From positions 1 through 20,510 of the forward strand of contig JADGJL010000466.1 in NCBI GenBank assembly GCA_027600665.1: a stretch of 20,510 nt of DNA, in the 5' to 3' direction. The notes under the pieces were generated by a model. It did no database searches, was not told the origin of the DNA, and saw nothing but the letters and a program-made list of their open reading frames with translations. Of the stretch, positions 8,797 to 18,165 are shown in pieces; within the stretch, counting starts at the first letter, position 1; each line of letters starts with the position of its first letter. Source of the stretch: Irineochytrium annulatum (lineage: Eukaryota > Chytridiomycota > Chytridiomycetes > Chytridiales > Chytridiaceae). The position numbers and the translations under genes were made by a program.

Positions 8797-11700
8797 ATGA
8801 AGAAACTCCTGCGACGGTTTTCGTCCGTCGGGATCCCGCTCTCATCGTCCTCGACCCCGACCTCGGCCTCATCCCCAACTTTGCAGAAGGCCGCGGCGCC
8901 GTCATCCTCCGTCACCGCCCTCTCCCAAGTTCCGGAGAACCTCCCAACATCGCCGTATCAATGCACCGTCGACGAGCTGCTGGTGAAGGACAGGAATGGG
9001 CGATCGACCGATGGGAAGCCAGGCGGGAAGTATTTGGACACGATTCCGGTCATCCTGCAGCAGTTTGTTCAGTATCTGCAAATGCCTGAAGGTTCGTCTC
9101 ATCGCTCCTTCGTCGCGCCTGAAGTTTACTTACCTTTTGTTGTCCAGCCATTACGATGGAGGGCCTGTTTCGGACCGCTGGCTCGGCTAAGTTCATCAGG
9201 GAGCTGCGCGAGGACATTGAAGCCAGTATGTTACATTTTTGCACTTTCTGATAGTCTGATGCTGCTTAAGCTGGGATTGTGGATCTGACGACGGTGGACC
9301 CGGTGGAGATCGCGTCCGTCGCGGCTTTGCTTAAGCAGTGGCTGCGGGACATCCCAGACGGACTCGTTCCAAAGGAGTTCTTTCAGCCTTTTATTGATGC
9401 CGACTGTGCGTTCTTCTCTTGCTTCTAGGTTTGCTGCTGACGATGTTGTTTAGGTCTCCTGACTCCAATGCGGGAGATCTTGGCTACGATCCCTCGCTCT
9501 AACTGCCTTTCGCTGGAGTATCTGTGTCGTTTTCTCATCCAAGTGGCTTCGCATTCCGACCTGAACCGGATGTCGCTGCAAAACCTCGTCATCGTGTTCG
9601 CGCCGAACGTGTTCCGGTGCCCGTCGGCCGCCGTCGGGACAGACAAGGGCGACCCGCAGAAGTATCTCGTGGAGTCGATGCAGATCACGAAGACCATGAC
9701 TGTGATGCTAGAACACTTTGATGAGGTCTTCAACGAGGCGGTAAGATGGCAACACTACAACTCGATATTCCGTCATTTTCGTACACTTACGCACTGCAGC
9801 TCCCGTTCCCGACGAAAAATCTTAAACGGGAGCAGAAGCACACGCGGGGTCACCCTTTGACCGCGAGCGAGGGGTCGCTGGAACGGAAGATCATCCGCAG
9901 TTCGGATGCGAAGGATCTCTTTCAACATCGTTCCTCCTCATCGCTTTTGGATAAGAAGAAGACATCCATATCTGAGGGGGAGTTCGCGACGCTGACCCAC
10001 GCGAGGTCGGACACGTCTTCCGTCGGCGTTCGCTCTCGGCTCACGACGGATGCGAGCTGGTCTGGAGACTCGGCGGAAAGGTGTGTGCAGTCTTGGAAGC
10101 ACGCGATTCAGTGAGATGGCTTAATGTGTTTTTCTTAGCACACCGGATGGATCACCTCACTGTTCCCCGACACTTTCGCAGCGGAGGATGTTGAACGCGG
10201 TCGTTCGGGAGACGGTTGGGTCGATGCTTTTTAACGAGCCGAGCTCGAAAGAGGCGCAACGTACAGGACAGCCGCGGAGGGGCAGCGAGGGGTTACTATC
10301 CCCGCAGAAGGAGGCATATCGCCACTCCTCCTTTGAACCGACGGCGACGGGGTCAACCGATCCCTTTAATACGGTGAATAGTCAAGTTCAACCCAATTTG
10401 TTGCTGACTGGGATAGGTTGATGACAACCGGCCCGTCCGGCCGTCCGTAATAGCGCAGTCGAGAATGCGGTCGCTGTCCGCAGCGACCTCGCCGACCACG
10501 TACGGAGATATTCGTGGCGCACAACAGTCTCTGATGGACGAGCTCAACGTAAGCGCGAAACTGCAATTATGATAGCTGTCGATTTACATTGTGCGTAAGA
10601 TTCGACTCTCCCCGTCACGACAAGGGAGCCGGGTTGACTTAGACCCCGCACCAACCACGCCTACATTTAGCACATTGGTAAAGCAGACGGATTCACCGGA
10701 GCCGGAGGCCGATGACTATGTCAGGCCTTCTGCCGCACTGCCGTTGAACCTTATGACCGAGTTAAAGGGGAAGCTTAACACGTACGCACCGATTGCGGAA
10801 GTTTGGAAGTCTGACCTCCCTTAAAGGCCTAGTCTGGTCATAAATTCAGAGAGTGACCCCAAACTTCAAGAAAGCGATCAAGAGGCAACCGCCTCCAGCC
10901 GCGTTTTAAAATCGGTGAGTTTTCCTGGAGTTCCGCTGCGGATAGTATGTTAACACACCAAGTGCAGGTGACGAAGGATCGGCCAAAGCCGCCACGGCGG
11001 GCCGCAGCGATGCCAGGAGACGTTTCGGTCGTGAAGGACACGGGCTCAAAGCCAGTTGCGGTTACCAGCGCGACATTGACGGATTCACCTGAAGCAAGCC
11101 CGCGAACCGGATCCCCAAACGTGTCGGCTGATCGACCATCAGCAAAAATGCGGCTATCTAACGCCGGAACTCCGACCACCACGAGCGACTCCCAGCCCCT
11201 CGCCCCTACCATCCGCCCACCGCCTCGCCATGCTCCACCACCTGCCCCCGTCATCGGCAGACTCATCAGCCAGCAGTCAGAGAACTCCTGGTCATCATCA
11301 GATGCGACACCTAATGGAGGTGGAAGCATTACGGCTTCGCCTGCAGGTTCTGGTGCCAACACGCCGCGGTCGATGAAGGGGTTCCCTCTAGGTTCTTCAA
11401 TAAAACCAGCGCCAATCGCTACGAAGCCGGAGGCGGTGCCGTATCACAGGACGTTAAAAGAGGGCGTCATGATGATGATGGGGTTAAAGGGATCGGAGAA
11501 GAAGAACGCGGCCGAGTCGGCGGGGTCGATGGCGGACTTGACATGTAACGGGAGGGCGGGGCAGGAGGATTTGAAGTCTGAAGAGATGGCGGCCCCGAAA
11601 CCGCTATCGAGGCGAGGCAGCTCGAGCCTAACCGAAGTGAGCCCTCACCCTTCTTTGCGCTTCCACTGATGCAGCCTTTAGCTACCATTAAAATCCCCGG

Positions 11701-13679
11701 CCATGGATATCGATGGCACACTGCGCGGAAACTCCGGAAACCTCTCGCGACCCGTATCAAAGTCCGACCCGCCAACAATAAAGCCGCGGGAGCGACCAAA
11801 CGACGGCGCTAGCCGGCCCGTCTCTATGCTGTCGCCTTCCCCCAACTCCCCTAACCCATTGTCTTCCAATCCCGCGACGTCCTCGCCGCCAACGTCAAAT
11901 CATAGCTCGACCCCGTCAACGCCAGCCTCGTCCCGAAGACCCTTGTCAAATCACGGCCCGAGGTTCGCCAAGCCGTTAGCAGTTACAACCGTAGGGCAAA
12001 GTGTCGGCACGCAGTTAGCGTCCTCGCCGGGATCATATTCACCTTTCGCGCTGACGCCGCTGACGCCGAGCGCTGACGGCGGCAACAACGCGGCGGCTTC
12101 AACACCGGCGTCGAACGCGAGAAAAGTAAGGGGGTCGGTCTTTTCACCACGGGCGCAAGGACGCGGGGAGAGCACGGCGGGTGACGACAGCGCCGCGAGT
12201 GGGGAAGAGAACGGGAGCAACCATTCGCGCGCGAGCTCGACTAGCGAGTGGCGGTCCGGGCAAGGACAAAAGCCGGGAAGTTCCAAATCGTCGCAGTTTT
12301 TGTCTCATGGTAGGAGCTCCGCATTCATGGCCCGTGATACTGATTTTTTTTATCTGTGAAAGACGACGAGCGCTCTCAGGATCGCGTCACGTCCCCTCGG
12401 AAAAGGTATCTGTTATTCTGGGCTTACTTTTTGTTAACATGCATCAGGCAAACCGACGCCAACGCCAATCCTCGCCCCCGCTCCGCGAACCGAGCTGCAT
12501 CAACCAACACGCTCTCCCCTTCCACAGACTCGTTTATTACCAACATCCGCCCTAGCTCCCCGTCCTCTGCCTCCTTCACGTCGATTGGTATTTCCTACGC
12601 GGACGAGTTAAGCCAAGCAACTACGGCATCCGTAAACCTCCTAAGCGTCTCTGCCGCCACGTCGACGTCAAACTTTGACACGGAGGAGCGCCAGCTCGCG
12701 AGGCAGGAGCTGAGGGTCGTTAGAGATCGGATAAAGCGGGTGAGGGCGAACGGGCAGGATGTACAGAAGGAGGATATTGAGCAGTACCGGAACATAAAAG
12801 CCTTTCTTAACGGTAAAATACTTGTTTTCCTTTTCAGCCGGGCTAAGTCTTGCATCGTTGCATCGTCTTGTAGATTTCGTATCCTCACCAAAATCTGCTG
12901 GCGTTTCTCGCTCAACTTTGCTGAGCTCCGAGACGATCGAGTCCGCCAACGGCGGGGTTGGTTCCGGTGGTACTATCTCCCCCTGTAAGGCCGCGTTAGA
13001 GAGGTTGAAGAGGAAGCGGATAAGGGACGGCCGGTCAACGGACTTTGATGGGATGAGTCTTCGCGAGATGAGCGAGGAGAAGGCGGCGGTAAAGAAGGAG
13101 CTCGGTCAGCTAAAGGCACTCTTCTCGTCGATGAAAAAGGATAAGAGTGTGACGGTATGAAAGCAGCCTATGGATACCTCTAATGTTCTCGCGTAGGCAA
13201 ATCAAGAGGATAAGGACATTATGAGGGAACTTTATAACCGCTATTGTGAGCTCAAATCCCGGATCGACGGGGCATCACCCCGGGTCGAGGTCCCTGAGAG
13301 TTCTTGCCATTCAGCTGCCGAAGTGCTAAGCCTACCACCGCAGGAGGAAGACCGAAAACAGTTCGTATCAACCCATTACAAATATATTTTGAACTTACGT
13401 TTCGTGAAAGGTACAAACGACTCCGTTACGAGAAGAAGCTGCTCCAAATACAGCTTCACAAGTATCAGGACGAGTTTAAGAAGGAGAACGGCCGGCCTAT
13501 CCAAACACCTGAGGATCGGGCGCCGATCAAAGCGGAGTATAAGAGATATAAGGTTACTTTTGACTTAATCCTGACCGAGACAACAATTCTAATTCCCTCT
13601 GCAGGAGCTTCGGGATATCTTGGCTAAACTAGAGGCGAAATTGAACTTAGGGGGGAACGATGATGATGACAAGCAGTAG
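8797..13679 (+). CDS. RhoGAP protein with FAM13-like architecture, 17 exons
   Basis: Exons: 8797-9091, 9148-9225, 9271-9405, 9454-9740, 9800-10080, 10139-10373, 10417-10548, 10600-10781, 10833-10914, 10968-11636, 11682-12309, 12363-12405, 12448-12812, 12874-13154, 13197-13360, 13411-13552, 13605-13679. All 16 introns are 42-61 nt; the phases close to 1357 aa. Residues ~55-260 are a RhoGAP domain: arginine-finger motif 'EGLFRTAGSA' (R107), 'LLKQWLRDIPDGLVP', and 'NRMSLQNLVIVFAPNVF' with the conserved PN. This domain stimulates GTP hydrolysis by Rho-family GTPases. Residues ~270-1090 are disordered and Ser/Pro-rich. Residues ~1095-1346 carry three related helical units, the last 'KYQDEFKKENGRPIQTPEDR', which recalls the C-terminus of animal FAM13 proteins. 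FAM13 orthology is inferred from layout and memory of the family; the RhoGAP call is firm. Confidence 0.87.
12683..13643 (+). repeat. Three related helical units at the RhoGAP protein C-terminus
   Basis: Three protein segments of ~45-55 residues share one pattern: a charged helix with Leu, then a short loop containing 'ED', then a helix with Tyr and 'K-x-L/F'. Unit 1 (1095-1137) has 'ERQLARQELRVV' and 'KEDIEQYRNIKAFL'. Unit 2 (1203-1255) has 'EKAAVKKELGQL' and 'EDKDIMRELYNRYCELKSRI'. Unit 3 (1286-1346) has 'EKKLLQIQLHKY' and 'EDRAPIKAEYKRYKELRDIL'. Introns interrupt the units at different points, so this is not simple exon duplication. Similarity was judged by eye. Confidence 0.7.
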
Positions 13680-13904
13680 TTTTTTTCCTTTTTTTGCAGC
13701 TGGTTGCGACGCTTTTGCTATTTGTACGCGATACCTTTTCCCATTTTCTCATGCTTACAATCAAATCTGATTTTCATTCAGCATGCACCATTTGCGTCCA
13801 TCAATACACATACTCCGATAATTCATAAATTCAAAAAAAGCATAGAATTCTTCCAGAAAAAGGAATTCGCAAAAGCGCGTTCTGCAACTCTAACAGAAGA
13901 CTTA
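13680..13904. other. Convergent 3' intergenic region
   Basis: 225 bases between the stops of the RhoGAP gene (plus) and the dehydrogenase gene (minus). It opens with a T-rich run just after the RhoGAP stop and is A+T-rich throughout. No further gene is seen; both 3' UTRs and polyadenylation sites must lie here. Confidence 0.55.
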
Positions 13905-14913
13905 TTACAACATGGAGCGCCTCCTGCTCGACGGGAACACATCAATGCCGTTCTTGCGGGTAATGCGGAGGATGTCGCCCTGAAGCGACTCATCGTCCAA
14001 CGCCCTCATGAAAGCGTCAATCACGAGAGGAACAGGAACGGTGCCCGACTGCGCGATAGCTGCCGCGACCACTGACAAAAGTTCTTAAAAACGTGTACAG
14101 AAGAAATAACGACGCGTACTTTGGTTCGACCCACTAGCGTCCTCCCTCGTCAACAAAGGGGTCTCGGCGAAGGTCGGCGCGATACCGACGACGCGAATGT
14201 TGTGGGCTTTGGTGAGAGCCGAGTCTAGGGATCGGGTGAAGCCGACGACGCCAAATTTAGCGGCGACGTAGATCGGCATGGCGACGCTGGGGAGGAAGCC
14301 GGCCATCGAGGCGGTGTTAATGATGATGCCGCCCTTGGGGCTCTGGTTTCGCATGATGTTCATAGCAAGCTCGGTTCCCTCGATAACGGCTGGTCGCAAG
14401 TTGTTAAAACAAAAAAATACAACGCGATCATGGCGCACCCGTGAGGTCAATGTCGAGAACCTTCCTCCAGTTTGTGTTCGCCTCGAACGAGAACAGACCG
14501 CTCTCGCCGATACCGGCGTTGTTGATCGCGACCTAACGACGTAACATATCAGAACTGCAGTGAGCGGCAGCTAAACCTGGAGCACATACATCGAGCCTCC
14601 CCCACTTCTTCACAGGGATCTCGAAGAGCTTCTTGAGCTCGGCTGAGCTGGCGACGTTGCACTTAAAGAAGACGGCCGTGTCCTTGCCGTACTGCTTGTT
14701 AAGGGCGTTGGCAACCGCGACGCCGCCCGCCTCGTCGATGTCGGAGAGGACCAGCTTCGCGCCGCCGGGCGCCAGCCTCTCGGCGATGAGCTTTCCGAAG
14801 CCTGTTTGTCGCGGTCAGAATCCAGCAGCGAGCAGATCGCGAAGGGACCATCGTCCAGACTTACCGCTCGCGGCACCGGTGATGAGGACGACCTTGTTCT
14901 TTGCATCAAACAT
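13905..14913 (-). CDS. Short-chain dehydrogenase/reductase (classical SDR, 15-PGDH-like)
   Basis: Five minus-strand exons: 14865-14913, 14590-14801, 14439-14532, 14120-14389, 13905-14071 (introns 63, 57, 49 and 48 nt), giving 263 aa, the usual length of classical SDRs. Seen in order: the Rossmann motif T12-G-x3-G-x-G19, Asp37 after strand 2 (NAD rather than NADP preference), N91-N-A-G94, catalytic Ser146 in 'INTASMAG', and Y159-x3-K163. The helix-4 position that is usually Asn ('vNl') reads Asp here ('DIDLTAV', D116). The substrate cannot be read from the sequence; a small alcohol, lipid or prostaglandin-like hydroxyl is typical of the nearest subgroup. There is no targeting peptide, so it is probably cytosolic. 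Its start lies 167 bp from the divergent RasGEF start. Confidence 0.9.
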
Positions 14914-15080
14914 GTTGGCTGTTGGGGAGGGGTGGTCGGGCCGTCAAGAGTGGGAAGGCTTATATTGAATGCTCTCGGCTCGTGCGGTTGAACTCAACAA
15001 CACGGCACTTCGTCTTTTCGGTTGATCTCGTGAGAGCCAAGAACCGGCGGGTGCGAGTGATACCAAAACATCACGGAACA
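14914..15080. promoter_or_regulatory. Divergent intergenic region, SDR / RasGEF
   Basis: Only 167 bases separate the two divergent start codons, so a bidirectional promoter is likely. The RasGEF frame stays open through it and into SDR exon 1 (an earlier ATG is at 14901), but that extension has no domain-like sequence. No TATA box stands out. Confidence 0.5.
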
Positions 15081-17794
15081 ATGGAAGGGACGGCCCTCCA
15101 TGACGCCCACCTCCAGGGCGGCGCCTACGATGGCCTCGAGGACGTCGACGCGAGCATGACCACTCTTGCCGGTGATGCGGACCCGCGAGATCCCGTCGGC
15201 GTCGGCTGCATCGACGCGCTGCCACTGCGCGATGAGGTAGCGTCGGGGGCCGACCCCTTGCTGGATGCCGACGCGGCCCACGCGACAATGAAGGCATCCC
15301 TGTTCTTCAGACCCGCCAGCTTTAGACTGGACCCGTCATTACGGTCGGAAATGACCAAGTTCCTCGCCGGCCTCGCGACAGAGGATGACCTGAAAGAGGT
15401 CCAGGGTTCCGTCTCGAGTCTCTCCATCCTCGATGAGGCCACCGACGACGATGACGAACCGCTCAGCATGCTGTTGTCGGCGGCGTCGAAGGGCAAGAGG
15501 TCTCTGGATACGGCGGTGGACGCGTCGCGGCGGGCAGCGCTTGGGTCCGCCGACGACCTGCACTCGATCGCGAGCTCGTTGCAACACGATGACGACGACG
15601 ACGACGAAGACAAAGCCTTCAGCCTGTATCTGAGAGGGAAATACGCGGGAAAGAAGAACGATGCTGACTCGATGCGCCTGAAGGAAACTGCGTCGATCGA
15701 TTCCTTAGTGAACCTATTGGGACGCGCGTCCGCGAGCTCACTAGCAGCTTCAAGATCACTAGACTCGCTCGCATGTATAGATGGTGGTATTGCAACATGC
15801 GAGAGAGACACGGCAACATCGATGATAAACGCGGCCGCGACTGATTCCAACACGCAAACGAACTCGAAAACACGCGTGGGGAATATATGGATATCGGCAG
15901 CTAGATTGGACGCGTTGAAGGCAGAAGTAGATCCCGAGCTTCTGTCCGCGATAATGTTCCAAGTCCTGTCGAAATCTACAACACGCTCGTCCGGAGTAAC
16001 AGTAGGCGTACCGGCAGCGCCAGCGATAATGGAGAAGGGACGCGTGAAAGGCGGCACCCTAGCGACGCTCATCATCATCCTAACGGGCCAAGAGATGGCA
16101 TCCGCTCCTGACTACCTCCCCGACTTCCTGCGGACGTATCGATACTTTGCCGACGCGTCGGATGTCGCCCGGCTTCTAATACTCCGGTACCTCGAGATCC
16201 GATGGTGCCATGACGCCGCATCCGATGGCGACCTCACCTCAAGCACATCTACCCTCAACCTATCCGCCAACTCTAACCAGCCCATGTCTGCCGTCGAAAT
16301 GGACGACTTCCTGCAGTTTCGGGTGCTGAATGTGTTCAAGCGTTGGGTCGAAGCCCACCCGCTTGACTTCTCAACCGACGCGCCACTCTGCGACCTCGTC
16401 CGACTGTTCCTCGACAGGCTGGCCCGGAGAGACATCAAAAAGTCGTCCTACACGCAGAGTATTCTAAAAAAGCTTGAGGACATCAGGGTCCACCCGGAAT
16501 CGGCCTCCGCGCAGGTGGCCATCAAAGGCGACGGCGCCAAGCGCACGCGACACAAGGACAAGGCGAAATCCGTGCTGAGACACTCGACCGTGCTGGACAA
16601 GACCGGCATCGGGGCCGTCGCGGCGTCATCGCGGAAGAGCGCGGCGAGCCTTCTGACCGCGCTAGGGGGGAAGGACCGGCACCCCGAGAAACATCGGAAA
16701 CCATCACAGACGAAGGAGACGGGAGCGGAGGATCACCTCGGGGCGCGATTGACGGCGCACCTCAGCCTACGTCGTGGCGGGTCCAAAGGCCCCGAATCCG
16801 TTGGCTCGCCGCCGGCGCTATCCGTGTCGCCGTTTACCACCCTGTTGGCCGCGCACAACCACCACCACGCGTCGGATCCAGCTAGGCCAACCACCATCTC
16901 GGACCTAGACCCGACGACTGTAGCGCAGCAGCTGACGCTGCTAGAGCACTCGCGGTTCAAGGGTATAGCGATCGAGGAGTTCTACTGCCAGTCGTGGAAC
17001 AAAACTGCGACCTCGGAGGGCGTGGGCGGGAGGCGGCTTGTGCAGCTGATCGACTGGTTTAATCATATCGCGTATGGCGTCGCGAGCGAGGTTGTGCGGG
17101 CGACCAAACTGAGGGAGAGGGTGGGCGTGCTAAAGCGGTTCATCGTCATTGCGGGACTTTGTTTGCGGTGGAATAACTATAACACCGTCTTTGAGATCGT
17201 GGCCGGGTTGAATTTGGGCGCCGTAACGCGACTAAAGAAGACGGTATGTTGACTTAATTGGAGCTTCATGAACTAAACGACAAATTCAGTGGAAGGCATT
17301 ACCGTCGAAGTATTGGGAAGCGTGGAATTTACTCAATCGGACGGTGTCGGACGAAGGTGGACAAATGCCTTGCAGCGGAAGCTAACTACAATGATCTCAC
17401 AGGATCTTACCGCGTGTACCGCCACGCTATAAACAAGCTCATGGACATGAAATCCGACGTTCCCCTCCTCCCCTACCTTGGCGTCAACATGAAAGACCTC
17501 ACCTTTGCCGAGGATGGCAACCCAACCTTCCTCCGGCCCGCTGAGGTCCTCGACAACACGAAAGGCCGCGCCGGGCTGGACCCAGCCGACGTCGACCGAT
17601 ACATCAACTTCACAAAGTTCCGAATGATCAGCCGCCTACTGGAGTCCATCGTGGCCAGCCAGCGCGGGAGCTACGAGTTTGAGGAGGACGCTAGGGTGCA
17701 GGCGTGGCTGAAAGAGGGGTGGATGAGCCTAAACAACGCTGAGCTTTATGAGAAGTCCAAGGCGTGCGAGCCAAGGCAGGGCAGCAACCCGTAA
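15081..17794 (+). CDS. Ras guanine-nucleotide exchange factor (REM + CDC25 domains)
   Basis: Three exons: 15081-17243, 17290-17356, 17403-17794 (both introns 46 nt), giving 873 aa. ATG 15081 was chosen because the earlier in-frame ATG at 14901 falls inside the divergent SDR gene. Residues 1-260 are disordered and acidic with a poly-Asp run. Residues ~267-470 are a RasGEF N-terminal (REM) module: 'VKGGTLATLIIILTG', 'DFLRTYRYFADA', 'RVLNVFKRWVEAHPLDF'. Residues ~600-860 are the catalytic CDC25 domain: 'DPTTVAQQLTLLEHSRFKGI', 'VGVLKRFIVIAGLCLRWNNY', 'GLNLGAVTRLKKTWKALPSK', and 'LPYLGVNMKDLTFAEDGNP'. The family catalyses GDP/GTP exchange on Ras or Rap GTPases at membranes. The REM-GEF linker is basic. 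There is no SH3, PH or DEP domain, unlike yeast Cdc25. Confidence 0.93.
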
Positions 17795-18165
17795 TGTGGA
17801 GCCACCGTTCTCGTCTTCCAATGAATGTTTCTGTCTGTTGGTGTTTTATTAATATACCTCGACTACGATTGCACATACGCTGGCACGACCTGAGCAATTA
17901 GATTATCGTCGCTGGTTCTTCTCTATTTTTTCTTCATTATCTCCCCTCGCGTATATGAAAAGCATCCAACGGAGCAAACTGCACGTCTCCAGTTGGTAAC
18001 GTGGAGGCAGCCGCAGCACATCCGAAAAATGGTCAACTTCGCTAGTTATAGAACTTTGGGCTTGGCAGAGTCCACTGCCAGCGATGATAAAAAGGACCGC
18101 GACCTTCCCCGACTTCCCTACTTCCCTCAGTCCTCCCACAACTTTAACTGAACATATCTTTCAAC
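17795..18165. other. Intergenic region between RasGEF and VIT/vWA genes
   Basis: 371 bases between two plus-strand genes, holding the RasGEF 3' UTR and the next gene's promoter. An A+T-rich patch (ttttattaatata) lies near 17844-17856 and may relate to 3'-end formation. Pyrimidine-rich DNA precedes the next ATG. No further gene or RNA was recognised. Confidence 0.5.

Noticed and set aside
14901..15080. 60-codon N-terminal extension of the RasGEF from an earlier ATG
   Set aside because: It would start inside SDR exon 1 and adds Arg/Cys-rich sequence with no family support.
15125..16078. 317-aa minus-strand open frame
   Set aside because: Lies antisense to the RasGEF first exon; Ser-rich composition mirrors the sense codons and no domain is seen.
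17290..17420. Apparent frameshift breaking the RasGEF catalytic domain
   Set aside because: A 46-nt GT..AG intron (17357-17402) with a good branch site restores the frame and the expected family sequence, so the gene is not a pseudogene.
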